Assembly (NCBI RefSeq): GCF_015999305.1
Contig: NZ_JAEAGP010000001.1
Coordinates: 3,010,278-3,074,277, forward strand
Source of the DNA: Erythrobacter sp. YJ-T3-07
GTDB lineage: Bacteria > Pseudomonadota > Alphaproteobacteria > Sphingomonadales > Sphingomonadaceae
DNA: 64,000 nt
Reading direction: 5' to 3'
Position numbers and translations under genes: made by a program. A model generated the notes under the pieces. That model was not told the DNA's origin. It saw only the letters and a program-made list of their open reading frames with translations, and did no database searches. Below, in pieces: positions 16,694 to 25,481 of the stretch (the stretch's first letter is position 1; each line of letters starts with the position of its first letter).

Positions 16694-17620
16694 TCAGGGC
16701 ACCTTTGGCAACCCCACCCCCTCCAGCGTCGCCCGCGCCTCGTGCGCGATCCGTTCGGCTATCTCGGCAAACATTGCTTCGAGTGGGGAGCCCCGGCGCC
16801 AGACGGCTGCGATCGATCGGCTGGCGGACCAGTCCTCCACCTCGATCCGGCGGACCGAGTTGTTCGCGCTCGCATCGGACAGCAGGTAGAGTTCGGGCAG
16901 CAGCGCCAGCCCCAGGCCGCTGGCGGCCATCTGGCAGATCGAATCGAGGCTGGTGCCCTCGTAATCGCCCAGCACCTGCGCGCCGAGCTCTTCCGCCGTG
17001 CGCACCACCTGCCGGTGGTGGTGGTGCCGCTTGTCCAGCCCCAGCAGCGCGGCCCCGGCCAGATCGGCGCGGGTGACGCTCGCCCGGTCAAACAGCGGAT
17101 CGTCGGGCGGGGCGACCAGCACCAGCCGTTCGCGAAACAGCGGCTGGATCTCGATATCGTCGCCGGTCAGCGGCAGGGGGGCGAGCATCAGGTCGAGATG
17201 GCCGCGCCGCAGATCGTCCAGTTGCTCGTCCGGAATGCCGTCGCGCACGTGCATCCGCACATCGGGATAGGCGCGGTGCAGGCGCGCAATCACCACCGGC
17301 ATCAGATAGGGGCCGAGCGTGGGCGTCACCCCGAAACGGATCGTGCCGACCAGCCCGCCCGAGGCCTGCGCGGCGAGCTTGCGGATATCGTCGACCCCGA
17401 TCAGCACCTGCCGCGCCCGCTCGACCACCTGCCGCCCCACCGGGGTCGGGATCGCACCGGTGGATGTGCGTTCGATGAGATCGCACCCCAGCCGCACCTC
17501 CAGCTGCTTTACCTGCTGGCTCAGCGTCGGCTGCGTCACGTTGAGCGCATTGGCAGCACGACCGAAATGACCGTGATCGTCGAGCGCGACGAGATATTCG
17601 AGCTGGCGGAGCGAAGCCAT
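16694..17620 (-). CDS. LysR-family regulator, OxyR-like but without the redox cysteines
   Basis: Transcription regulator of 308 residues. The HTH is at about residues 5-60 (LRQLEYLVALDDHGHFGRAA, QPTLSQQVKQLE). The effector domain shows OxyR-like signatures, TPTLGPYLMPVV and the late DYEGTSLDSICQMAASGLGL. Where OxyR carries its reactive Cys199, this protein has a run of four His (199-202, DKRHHHHRQ), and no disulfide partner is present. The start at ATG 17620 matches LysR N-termini. It is divergent from the DUF465-nhaA pair over 96 bp, so it may control that pair or itself. Confidence 0.8.
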   Translation of the reverse strand: MASLRQLEYLVALDDHGHFGRAANALNVTQPTLSQQVKQLEVRLGCDLIERTSTGAIPTPVGRQVVERARQVLIGVDDIRKLAAQASGGLVGTIRFGVTPTLGPYLMPVVIARLHRAYPDVRMHVRDGIPDEQLDDLRRGHLDLMLAPLPLTGDDIEIQPLFRERLVLVAPPDDPLFDRASVTRADLAGAALLGLDKRHHHHRQVVRTAEELGAQVLGDYEGTSLDSICQMAASGLGLALLPELYLLSDASANNSVRRIEVEDWSASRSIAAVWRRGSPLEAMFAEIAERIAHEARATLEGVGLPKVP

Positions 17621-17716
17621 ACGGCGATAGATAGTGCCTATCGGATCAGCTCTGCAAATCAATTGGTATCAATTGCAGCGCGGTCCTAGGTTGTTTCCAG
17701 CACAAGGAGAGCAAGC

Positions 17717-17896
17717 ATGGGCCAGCCACGCCTCGACAACCTGCGCCAGCGCCACCGCGCGCTGGATCGTCTGATCGACACCACCCGCGCGCTGGCGCGG
17801 CAGGAAGAGGTCAAGCGGCTCAAGCGCCTGCGGCTCCGCCTGAAGGACAGGATCGCCGCGCTTTCGCAGCCCGATCGCACCACGGCCAAGGGATAG
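17717..17896 (+). CDS. YdcH family protein (DUF465)
   Basis: A 59-residue basic helical protein starting MGQPRLDNLRQRHRALDRLI, with RLKRLRLRLKDRI in the second half, the two-helix pattern of DUF465/YdcH. An AAGGAGAG ribosome site lies eight bases upstream. It ends seven bases before nhaA, so the two are co-transcribed. The family's function is unknown. Confidence 0.85.
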   Translation: MGQPRLDNLRQRHRALDRLIDTTRALARQEEVKRLKRLRLRLKDRIAALSQPDRTTAKG

Positions 17897-17903
17897 GCAT
17901 TTC

Positions 17904-19106
17904 ATGATCGTATCGGCAGCAGCCGCCCTGCGCGACTTCCTGAAGCAGGAAAGCGCGGGCGGCATCGTCCTCATCGCCGCCGCGGCGCTCGCGCTGCTGG
18001 CGGCGAACACCATGTTCTCGGGCAGCTATTTCGGTGCGCTCGACACGCCCGTCAGCGTGGCGGTCGGCAGCTTCGCGATCGACAAACCGCTGCTGCTGTG
18101 GATCAACGACGGGCTGATGGCGGTGTTCTTCTTCCTCGTCGGGCTGGAGGTGAAGCGCGAGGTGGTGGAAGGCCAGCTGTCGAGCTGGAACCAGGCCTCG
18201 CTCCCGCTGGTCGCGGCGATCGGCGGGATGGCGATGCCTGCGCTGATCTTCGTCGGCCTCAACATGGGCAGCCCGGTCAATATCTCCGGCTGGGCGATTC
18301 CTGCAGCGACCGACATCGCCTTCGCGCTCGGCATCCTCTCGCTGCTCGGCCCGCGTGTGCCGGTGGCGCTCAAGGCGCTGCTGCTGGCGATCGCGGTGAT
18401 CGACGATATCGGCGCGATCACCATCATCGCGCTGTTCTATTCCGGCTCGATCGACACCGCGATGCTGGGCGGCGGCGCGCTGGCGCTGGCGGCGATGATC
18501 GTGCTCAACCGGTTCAAGGTCGGGTCGAGCATTCCCTACATCCTGCTCGCGATCGTGCTGTGGGTGTTCATCCTCAAGTCGGGCGTCCACGCCACGCTGG
18601 CGGGCGTCGCCGCGGCGATGACCATCCCGATGCGCGCGCGCGACGGATCGCAGCCGCTCGAGAGGATGGAGCATTTCCTGCACCCGTGGGTCGCCTTCCT
18701 GGTGATCCCGATCTTCGGCTTCGCCAATGCGGGCGTCTCGCTGGGCGGGCTGGAATTTGCCGACCTGCTCGCACCGCTGCCGCTGGGCATCGCGCTGGGC
18801 CTGCTGATCGGCAAGCAGATCGGGATCTTCGGCTTCGCCTTCCTCGCAGTGAAGACCGGGCTGGCGCGCCTGCCGGAGAATGTCGGCTGGCGACAGGTCC
18901 ACGGCGTCTCGCTGCTCGCCGCGATCGGTTTCACCATGAGCCTGTTCATCGGCAACCTCGCGTTCGACAGCGCGGCGCAGGTGGATGCGGTCAAGATCGG
19001 GGTGCTGTCCGGCTCCGTGATCGCCGCGCTGGCCGGGTTCTTCCTGCTCAAGGCGGGCCTGCCCGCTGCGGCAGACATGCGGGAGGAACAGACCGCCCCC
19101 GCCTGA
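17904..19106 (+). CDS. nhaA: Na+/H+ antiporter NhaA
   Basis: Electrogenic sodium/proton antiporter for pH and sodium balance, in the inner membrane. Its 400 residues show the family pattern: LWINDGLMAVFFFLVGLEVK, PAATDIAFALGILSLLG and the paired aspartates of the ion site in LLLAIAVIDDIGAI (equivalent to Asp163/164 of E. coli). Helix-rich throughout. A hairpin-forming sequence with CGCCCGGGTTC and its partner follows at about 19119-19155. Confidence 0.96.
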   Translation: MIVSAAAALRDFLKQESAGGIVLIAAAALALLAANTMFSGSYFGALDTPVSVAVGSFAIDKPLLLWINDGLMAVFFFLVGLEVKREVVEGQLSSWNQASLPLVAAIGGMAMPALIFVGLNMGSPVNISGWAIPAATDIAFALGILSLLGPRVPVALKALLLAIAVIDDIGAITIIALFYSGSIDTAMLGGGALALAAMIVLNRFKVGSSIPYILLAIVLWVFILKSGVHATLAGVAAAMTIPMRARDGSQPLERMEHFLHPWVAFLVIPIFGFANAGVSLGGLEFADLLAPLPLGIALGLLIGKQIGIFGFAFLAVKTGLARLPENVGWRQVHGVSLLAAIGFTMSLFIGNLAFDSAAQVDAVKIGVLSGSVIAALAGFFLLKAGLPAAADMREEQTAPA

Positions 19107-19215
19107 TCCTTTCCCCTTCGCCCGGGTTCCCCTCCCCGAACCCTTGCCCGGGCGACGGTTTGCGCGCGGCAGGTCAGGCTTGACCTTGCCGCGCGCAGGC
19201 CGGACCACGGCGGGC

Positions 19216-20328
19216 ATGACCAACCCTGTCACCCTCTGGGGCCTGCCGCATTCCCTCTACACCGGCCGCGTGCGCAGCTATCTGCGCAAGCAGCGCATCG
19301 CCTATGTCGAGCGCCCGCCGACCCAGCCCGATTTTGCGGAGCGTATCCTCCCCGCGGTTCGTCGCGCGATCATCCCGGTGGTGGAGCTGGCGGACGGGAC
19401 GATCATCCAGGACACGGTCGACATCATCGACCATTTCGAGCGCGAGGGCACCGCGCATGGCCCGGTGCCGCACCCCGCCTACCCCGCCGACGCACGCCTG
19501 CTGGCGCTGGCGCATCTGTTCGAGCTCTACGCGGTCGACGGCCTGACCCGCCACGCAATGCACTATCGCTGGAGCTATCTGGAGCAGCAGGGGGCTTTCC
19601 TGCGCCACGCCTTCGCCACCGGCAGCGATGCGGAGAGGGCCGAGGCGACGATGGGCCGGATGCATGCCTACCTGCCGATGCTGGGCGTCGATGCGGCGAC
19701 GATTCCCGCGATCGAGGAGAGCTATTGCGAGCTGCTCGCCCATCTCGATGCGCATTTCGAAGACTACCCGTTCCTGCTGGGCGCGAGCCCCAGCATTGCC
19801 GACTACGCCATGTTCGGCCCGCTCTTCGCGCATCTGGGGCGCGATCCCGTGCCGCTGGCGATCATGCAGCGCGAGGCGCCGCACGTGTTCCGCTGGGTCG
19901 AGCGGATGCATGCGCCCGATCTCGACAGCGTGGACTATCCCACGCCCGCACCCGAGTTTCCCGATGGCGAATTGCCCGCCACGCTGGCGCCGCTGCTCGC
20001 GCAGATCGGGCACGAACTGATCCCCGACCTGACCGACCGGCTCGCCTTCCTGCGCGCATACGTTGCCGAACATAGGCCACAGGGGGGGGAACCCGTGACC
20101 GACAGGCCGCACCGCCGCGTGATCGGCACGGTCGAAACCTCGTTCCGGGGCGTGGCCTATACCGGCGGTGTGCAGCCTTACACCTTCTTCCTGTGGCAGA
20201 GGCTGATCGCGGCGGGGCAGCATCCGGCGGCCAAGGCGCTGTTCGCCGAACATCAGCTGTCCGACCTGATCGACATCGACCTGCCGATCCGCGTCGAACG
20301 TCGCGACCAGATCGAAGTGTGGGGCTGA
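19216..20328 (+). CDS. Glutathione S-transferase family protein, long form
   Basis: A 370-residue protein with a GST fold: the thioredoxin-like domain runs from TLWGLPHSLYTGRVRSYLR to about residue 85 (IIPVVELADGTIIQDTVDII gives the cis-Pro and the acidic glutathione contact), and the helical domain continues to about 235. The C-terminal ~110 residues are an extra segment (RGVAYTGGVQPYTFFLWQRL) not found in standard GSTs and shared by a sphingomonad-type subfamily. The ATG at 19216 is chosen because it starts directly on the first beta strand; the frame is open for 24 codons upstream. The catalytic residue may be Ser/Tyr near residues 13-15. Confidence 0.75.
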   Translation: MTNPVTLWGLPHSLYTGRVRSYLRKQRIAYVERPPTQPDFAERILPAVRRAIIPVVELADGTIIQDTVDIIDHFEREGTAHGPVPHPAYPADARLLALAHLFELYAVDGLTRHAMHYRWSYLEQQGAFLRHAFATGSDAERAEATMGRMHAYLPMLGVDAATIPAIEESYCELLAHLDAHFEDYPFLLGASPSIADYAMFGPLFAHLGRDPVPLAIMQREAPHVFRWVERMHAPDLDSVDYPTPAPEFPDGELPATLAPLLAQIGHELIPDLTDRLAFLRAYVAEHRPQGGEPVTDRPHRRVIGTVETSFRGVAYTGGVQPYTFFLWQRLIAAGQHPAAKALFAEHQLSDLIDIDLPIRVERRDQIEVWG

Positions 20329-20432
20329 AGCACGCCCGATAGGCCGTCCGGGCAAACCTGACAGGGTTTGTAACTGGAGCCCGGCGGCGCCCCGGCTACC
20401 TTGCGAACTCCACTTCGCCGGGAGCTTCATCC

Positions 20433-20954
20433 ATGAGTATCGCCTTCGCCCTCGGGCTCGCCCTGTCGCCTGCCCTTGCCTTGCAAAGCCTGACCATCGT
20501 CGACGGGCCGAAGCCCGATGCGAACGGCATGGCGGTCGACTATGGCAATGGCGTGTGCCGGGTCAGCCTGTTCGGCAAGGATGGCGATGACGAGCAAATC
20601 CGGGCCGAATTCTCGCGCCGGTTGCGCGACGGCAATCTGGGCGTGTCGCTCTACGGCCCGTTCATCCAGAAATTCCGCCAGGCCGATCCCGACGCGAACT
20701 ATCCCGTCACCGTGGTGTTCGACACCGGCAGCAGCGCGCCCTCGCGCTCGGGCGGATACGATGTCGGCGGGTTCGAGGAATATGCCTGGGCCGGCTGGGG
20801 TCCGGGTGCGGCATCGGATGCCACCTACGCCGCGTTGAAGGGGGCGAGCTCGTTCTCCGTCGAGATGGATGGGAACAGCTACGGCCCCTTCACCTGGACC
20901 GGTACGGGCGCGGTGTGGACCGCGCTGGACGATTGCGAGACCGATAACAGCTGA
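20433..20954 (+). CDS. Secreted protein of unknown function
   Basis: Unrecognised, 173 residues, with a short signal peptide (FALGLALSPALALQ). The mature part is rich in Gly, Asp and aromatic residues, with two Cys (GVCRVSL and DDCETDN at the very end) that could form a disulfide. Its stop overlaps the next start by one base (TGATG), so it is the first gene of a three-gene run of small exported proteins. Confidence 0.7.
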   Translation: MSIAFALGLALSPALALQSLTIVDGPKPDANGMAVDYGNGVCRVSLFGKDGDDEQIRAEFSRRLRDGNLGVSLYGPFIQKFRQADPDANYPVTVVFDTGSSAPSRSGGYDVGGFEEYAWAGWGPGAASDATYAALKGASSFSVEMDGNSYGPFTWTGTGAVWTALDDCETDNS

Positions 20955-21862
20955 TGCCGTCCCGGCTGGTCTCGTTCGTCCTTGCCCTGCTGCTGCTGTC
21001 GACGGGAGGGGTCGCGGCAGCGCAGGGCACCGAGGGCGCGCGCGCGCAATGGTGGTCTGCGCTCGAGGCATGCAGTTCGCAGAACCGCGCCGCATGCGAC
21101 CAGGCGGTCGAACTCGCCGCGCAGCTGTTCGAACGCACCGACCGCGATGTCGCAACCACCTGGATGAAGGCTTGCCTTGCCGGGGATCAGGACCGCTGCG
21201 AGATCGGCTATCGCCGGTTCAGGAACACTAGTTTCGAAGGCGACGACCACCCCATCTCGCACATGTTCGCGCGCGTTTCCTGCTATGAAGGCATGTACGA
21301 CCTGTGCCGCCCGTGGGACGATTTCGACACCACCGATCCCGCCAAGCGCGCGATCGTGATGGCCGATCTGTGCATGCAGGGCGCGTCGCCCAACACCTGC
21401 TACCAGGCGCTCTCCTATTTCCGCGACGAGAAGGGGTTCTACAACGTAATCACCTACGACCTCTCCGAGACGCTGTGCGAACGCTATGGCTCGGGCAGCG
21501 CTTGCCGCGTCTGGGCGCAGGCGCTCGAGACGAACTGGGATCACCGGCGCGCGTATCAGTTCCACAAGAGGGCGTGCGAGCAAGGCTTGCAGGAAAGTTG
21601 CCCCGATGCGGCGCGCCTGAAAAAGCGCGTCGATTACGAGAACAACAAGCGCTGGCAGGCGGAGGATGACCGCAGGCAGCGCGAAGCCGCGGCGGAGCGG
21701 ACCGCCAACTGGCGATCTCAGACAACCATCGAGGGCTATGCGGCTTCCAGCTATTCCAGCTCATCGATCACCCCGTTCGGCAGTTCGCCGAGCGACATTG
21801 CCAACTGGCAGCGTTTTCAGCGCAACCTGTGCCTCGGCAATCCGACCACGGTGCGCTGCTGA
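20954..21862 (+). CDS. Secreted Cys-rich Sel1/TPR-like protein
   Basis: 302 residues with a clear signal peptide (LVSFVLALLLLSTGGVAAAQ). The mature part has regularly spaced Cys (ACSSQNRAACD, KACLAGDQDRCEIGY, DLCMQGASPNTCYQAL, RACEQGLQESCPDA) on helical repeats, which resembles Sel1-like repeat proteins stabilised by disulfides. The C-terminus has a charged helix and a Ser-rich stretch. Function unknown; probably periplasmic protein-protein interaction. Coupled to the preceding gene. Confidence 0.65.
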   Translation: MPSRLVSFVLALLLLSTGGVAAAQGTEGARAQWWSALEACSSQNRAACDQAVELAAQLFERTDRDVATTWMKACLAGDQDRCEIGYRRFRNTSFEGDDHPISHMFARVSCYEGMYDLCRPWDDFDTTDPAKRAIVMADLCMQGASPNTCYQALSYFRDEKGFYNVITYDLSETLCERYGSGSACRVWAQALETNWDHRRAYQFHKRACEQGLQESCPDAARLKKRVDYENNKRWQAEDDRRQREAAAERTANWRSQTTIEGYAASSYSSSSITPFGSSPSDIANWQRFQRNLCLGNPTTVRC

Positions 21863-21888
21863 CCAGCGGCCGAGAAAGGGCAGCATTC

Positions 21889-22362
21889 ATGAGACGGTTT
21901 CTCGTTCTTTCCGCGACGCTCGCCATGGCCTTCGCGCTGCCCGCGCAGGGCTCGGCGCGCGACCTGATCCGCTCGGATCCCTACGATGCGCGGATCGTCG
22001 CCGCCTATAATTGCAACAGGATCGTCGCCGCGGGCGACTTTTCGGACAGCACGCTCGCCCGATGCAGGGCCGAATACGACACGACGGTGCAATTCGAACG
22101 CTCCGTGCAGGGGATCACACCTGCGCAACGCTCCACGATCGCCATAGCGAGGGGGCTGTCGATGATGACCATGTCCGGCGCCTATACCAGGCTGGACGGC
22201 GTGTTGAGCGCGCGGGCGTGCGAGGCCATCAGGCTGATGGACCAATCGCTCGCCGGCTATGACCCGGCTGCCTCCAGCGACCTGGAGGATCTCTACACCC
22301 TGATCGCCAACACCCGCGACGTCGCCATGCCGAAATGCCGGATAGGCGGGCACTGGCGCTAG
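21889..22362 (+). CDS. Small secreted protein of unknown function
   Basis: 157 residues from ATG 21889, after AAAGGGCAG. The signal peptide is LVLSATLAMAFALPAQGSA; the mature chain has four Cys (YNCNRI, ARCRAEY, ARACEAI, PKCRIG), probably two disulfides, and is helical. No family recognised. It follows the Sel1-like gene by 26 bp and its end overlaps the convergent exchanger gene by four bases. Confidence 0.65.
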   Translation: MRRFLVLSATLAMAFALPAQGSARDLIRSDPYDARIVAAYNCNRIVAAGDFSDSTLARCRAEYDTTVQFERSVQGITPAQRSTIAIARGLSMMTMSGAYTRLDGVLSARACEAIRLMDQSLAGYDPAASSDLEDLYTLIANTRDVAMPKCRIGGHWR

Positions 22363-23336
22363 AGAAGCCCGGCGGTGAAGGCGATATAGAGCGCGTAACC
22401 GGCCACCAGCGCGACACCTTCGATCCGCGAGAGCCGCGCGCCCGTCCACGCCATCGCCATCACCCCCAGCGAGACCGCGATCAGCAGCGGCAGATCGAAG
22501 CCGAGGATCGATTCAGGCACCGTCGTGGGTGCGATCGTCCCCGTGACCCCGCCGATGAAGAGCACGTTGTAGATGTTCGATCCGAGCACGTTGCCCAGCG
22601 CGACTTCGGACTGCTTGCGCAGCGCAGCGACTGCCGAGGTCACCAGTTCGGGCAGCGAGGTGCCGACCGCGACGATGGTCAGGCCGACCAGCGTTTCCGA
22701 CATGCCGAATTCTCTCGCTATGGTGACCGCCGCGTTCACCAGCAGCGTGCCGCCCCCGACGATACAGACCAGCCCCGCCAGCAGGAAGGCGGTCGACACG
22801 CCCCAGCCGGACTGGCGCTGCGTCTGGGTATCGAGCGCAGGGTCGATATTCTCCAGCGCTGTCGCCTTGTCGAACGCGGCGCTGTGCGCGGCGGCGCGCT
22901 TTTCTTGTCGGTAGGCGAGCACGAGGTAGCCGACCATCAGCGCTATCAGCGTCAGCCCGGCCTCCCTGCCCAGCCCGGTGGTCAGGCCCAGTGCCAGCAA
23001 CGCGACGACTGCCAGCACGCCCACTCCGCCATCGCGCCACAGCGTGCCGCGCGCCACCGCTATCGGTGCGAGCAGCGCCGCCACGCCGAGGATCAGCATG
23101 CTGTTGGCGATGTTGGAGCCGACGATATTGCCCAGCGCAATTCCCGGCGAGCCTGCGAGGGCCGCCTGCACGCTCGCGGCGAGTTCGGGCATCGAAGTGC
23201 CCATGCCGACAATGGTCAGACCGATCATCAGCGGCGATACGCCCAGCTTGCCTGCAATCGCGACTGCGCCGCGCACCAGCAGCTCGCCGCCCACCACCAG
23301 CAGAACGAGGCCCGCAATCAGAATAAGGATCGTCAT
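22359..23336 (-). CDS. Calcium/sodium antiporter (CaCA family, YrbG-like)
   Basis: Inner-membrane exchanger of 325 residues with the two inverted alpha repeats of the Ca/cation antiporter superfamily: VGMGTSMPELAASV...GNIVGSNIANSMLI in the first half and VAVGTSLPELVTSA...GNVLGSNIYNVLFI in the second. The conserved Glu in each PEL motif forms the ion site. The start ATG 23336 overlaps the stop of the upstream small membrane protein (ATGA). Confidence 0.92.
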   Translation of the reverse strand: MTILILIAGLVLLVVGGELLVRGAVAIAGKLGVSPLMIGLTIVGMGTSMPELAASVQAALAGSPGIALGNIVGSNIANSMLILGVAALLAPIAVARGTLWRDGGVGVLAVVALLALGLTTGLGREAGLTLIALMVGYLVLAYRQEKRAAAHSAAFDKATALENIDPALDTQTQRQSGWGVSTAFLLAGLVCIVGGGTLLVNAAVTIAREFGMSETLVGLTIVAVGTSLPELVTSAVAALRKQSEVALGNVLGSNIYNVLFIGGVTGTIAPTTVPESILGFDLPLLIAVSLGVMAMAWTGARLSRIEGVALVAGYALYIAFTAGLL

Positions 23337-23587
23337 GGGAGGAAATCCAGCAGGACGCGCAGCCCACCCAGCAGGGCGGCGGCGGCGGTGGCCTTGGCTG
23401 CTCTGGCGTTGAGGATCTGCGCGCGGTTGAGGGCGACGACCAGCCGGTTGATATCGGCATAGTCGAAGGTTTCGTGCTTGCTGACCCGGCGCACGCGCTT
23501 GCCGCTCGCGCGCAGCCAGAACCACGCGGAAAGAACAGCCGCGATCACGATCGCCGCATCGAGGAGATAGACGATGGCCTGCATCAT
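23333..23587 (-). CDS. Small membrane protein of unknown function
   Basis: 84 residues starting MMQAIVYLLDAAIVIAAVLS, one N-terminal transmembrane helix and a second weak hydrophobic segment at the C-terminus (AAALLGGLRVLLDFLP). Its stop overlaps the start of the Ca/Na antiporter by four bases, so it is translated with it and may be an accessory subunit; that role is inferred. About 265 bp upstream hold no convincing gene, only an 8-bp-stem hairpin near 23711. Confidence 0.6.
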   Translation of the reverse strand: MMQAIVYLLDAAIVIAAVLSAWFWLRASGKRVRRVSKHETFDYADINRLVVALNRAQILNARAAKATAAAALLGGLRVLLDFLP

Positions 23588-23854
23588 CCGGCACCCCCGC
23601 GCCGCACGGTGCGAGGAGGCCGGGTCATGAATGGAGCGCGCATCGGGTGCGAAAAAGGCATGGAAACGGACCGGGTTGAGCTGCGGAAAACATCTCGTTC
23701 CGACATCACGAGCGCGCAAAACGCGCTCGCCAGAGGGGCCCGGTAACGTGGTGCTTTTATAATCCGCAGCGGTGCCCCGCGCAATCAATATCGATGCGCG
23801 AACAGCGCCTTGCGCCAGGCGGTGGGACGCTCCGGCGGTGGGGCGCTCAGGCGG

Positions 23855-24397
23855 TTACTCCGCCGCTTCGCGCGGGAGGTCCTGCGCGGCCTCGCCGTCG
23901 GCAGGGGCACCTTCGCGGCGGTTGCGCCCGGCTTCGGGCAGGTCCTTGCGGGCCATCATGTTGAGGTCCGCCGGGCCCAGAATGCGCCCGTCATGCGCCA
24001 GCATTGCGACCGGGCCGATCGGCATCCGGTCGCGCTCGTCGACGATCACCGGGTCCATCCCGATGCCTTCGACACCGTATTTTAGGCCCCAGTGACGCAG
24101 CGAAACCATCGCAGGCAGCAGGTCGAAGCCCTTTTCGGTCAGCGCATATTCGACCCGTCGGCGATCCTGTTCGTCCTGCACCCGGTCCAGAATGCCATGT
24201 TCGACCAGCCGGCTAAGCCGGTTGGACAGGATATTGCGGGCAATGCCCAGCTCGCTCAGGAATTCCTCGAAGTGCTGCACGCCGTTGAAGCTGGCGCGCA
24301 GGATCATGAAGCTCCAGCGTTCGCCCATCACCTCCAGCGCGGCAGGCAGCCCGCAGGCGCTCAGCTCCTTCAGTGGTTCGCGAACGTCTGTACCCAT
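23855..24397 (-). CDS. HxlR-family winged-helix transcriptional regulator
   Basis: 180 residues. The HxlR pattern is clear: CGLPAALEVMGERWSFMILR, GVQHFEEFLSELGIARNILS, NRLSRLVEHGIL and YALTEKGFDLLPAMVSLRHW. The ATG at 24397, eight bases after GGAGAGG, is preferred to an upstream TTG. The C-terminal ~60 residues extend past the typical domain and end in a charged Glu/Ala-rich tail. It is divergent from the small secreted protein gene at 24561; the target is unknown. Confidence 0.85.
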   Translation of the reverse strand: MGTDVREPLKELSACGLPAALEVMGERWSFMILRASFNGVQHFEEFLSELGIARNILSNRLSRLVEHGILDRVQDEQDRRRVEYALTEKGFDLLPAMVSLRHWGLKYGVEGIGMDPVIVDERDRMPIGPVAMLAHDGRILGPADLNMMARKDLPEAGRNRREGAPADGEAAQDLPREAAE

Positions 24398-24560
24398 CGT
24401 CAACCTCTCCAAATGGCAGGCTTACCCCAAATGCGCGGGGTCACAAAATTGAAACTCGGTTTTTAGTTGCAACCTGCAACCTAGTACGATAGGTGGTGTT
24501 TCGCAACTTAAAGCTACCGGGCAATTCTGCGGCCCGAAAATCGCCAGACAGGAGATCGAC

Positions 24561-24908
24561 ATGACCAACCGCGTGCCCCCCCTCCGCCAGCTCGCCATCG
24601 GCAGCTTTGCCGTGCTGACCACCGCGCTCACCTTCGGCGCAACCGTGGCCCCCACTGCGGCTCTTGCCCAGTCCGGTGCCTATTACCGCGCCACGCTGCA
24701 GCAGCCGGTCGAGAAGCGGACCGAGATCATCCGCGGCGGCACCTTCATCTGCTCGGGCACCGTGTGCGTCGGCACCAAGGCCCGCTCGCGCCCCGAACTG
24801 GTGTGCAAGAAGCTGGCCGGCGAATTCGGCCCGATCGCAAGCTTCTCGGTCGCGGGCAAGGACGTGGACGAGGAAACCCTCGCCAGCTGCAAGACCGAAG
24901 AAGCCTGA
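24561..24908 (+). CDS. Small secreted protein, CC_3452-like
   Basis: 115 residues with signal peptide (ALTFGATVAPTAALAQ). The mature part shows YYRATLQQP, GGTFICSGTVCVG, SRPELVCKKLAGEFG and a terminal LASCK, the pattern of a small exported protein family common in Caulobacter and sphingomonads. Three or four Cys probably form disulfides. An AGGAGA ribosome site and a strong terminator bracket it as a single-gene unit. Function unknown. Confidence 0.75.
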   Translation: MTNRVPPLRQLAIGSFAVLTTALTFGATVAPTAALAQSGAYYRATLQQPVEKRTEIIRGGTFICSGTVCVGTKARSRPELVCKKLAGEFGPIASFSVAGKDVDEETLASCKTEEA

Positions 24909-24954
24909 TCGAACGATCCACCTGCCGGTCGCCTTCCCAGAGGACCGGCAAAGG

Positions 24955-24991
24955 AAAAGCCCTCCGGCCATTGTGGCCTGGAGGGCTTTTT
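24955..24991 (+). terminator. Rho-independent terminator
   Basis: Perfect-looking stem AAAAGCCCTCCGGCCA / TGGCCTGGAGGGCTTTT with a short TTG loop (one unpaired position) and a T run at its end, 47 bp after the small secreted protein gene. Confidence 0.9.
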
Positions 24992-25091
24992 CATGGCGTC
25001 GCGAGTGGACGCAGCGACGGGAACGCGGGGCCCGGTGGCCCCACGCTCCGCTCGCGAAACTCTATCCGATGATAGCAGCCACCGGGGCGAA

Positions 25092-25217
25092 TCAGCCCTG
25101 GCGCGCCTTCATCCGCTTGTTGGTCTTGTTGATCACATAGGTCCGGCCGCGACGACGGATCACGCGGTTATCGCGGTGACGGTTCTTGAGCGACTTGAGG
25201 CTGTTGCGAATCTTCAT
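25092..25217 (-). CDS. rpmJ: 50S ribosomal protein L36
   Basis: Minus-strand frame of 41 residues starting [20 protein letters not shown] and ending [10 protein letters not shown]. This is the Cys-free, longer L36 form (ykgO-like) usual in alphaproteobacteria, which lacks the zinc ligands. It has its own transcription unit; GGGTAGTGCC lies upstream of the start. Confidence 0.95.
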   Translation of the reverse strand: MKIRNSLKSLKNRHRDNRVIRRRGRTYVINKTNKRMKARQG

Positions 25218-25481
25218 GGCACTACCCTGGAAAAATCATCGACCGAAAAAATCGACTGCAAAAGAAACGGCACCGCAGAACAGCCTGCGATGCCGGCATC
25301 ATTGCCGCGCTATCTAGTCACGAAGGCTTTAAAGTCAAGCATCGCGGACGCGAGCACCGGCGCGGCCCCACGCGACTTGGCACGCGACGGGGCACGCTTT
25401 GCCCGGTCCATGCGTTATCGCCATGCCAGACCCGGTTTCGCGCCGGAATTCAAGCACTATCGCCAGAGGATGCTCACCGCC

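Noticed and set aside
17620..17904. NhaR as identity of the LysR regulator
   Set aside because: Although it lies next to nhaA, its sequence is OxyR-like and does not resemble NhaR.
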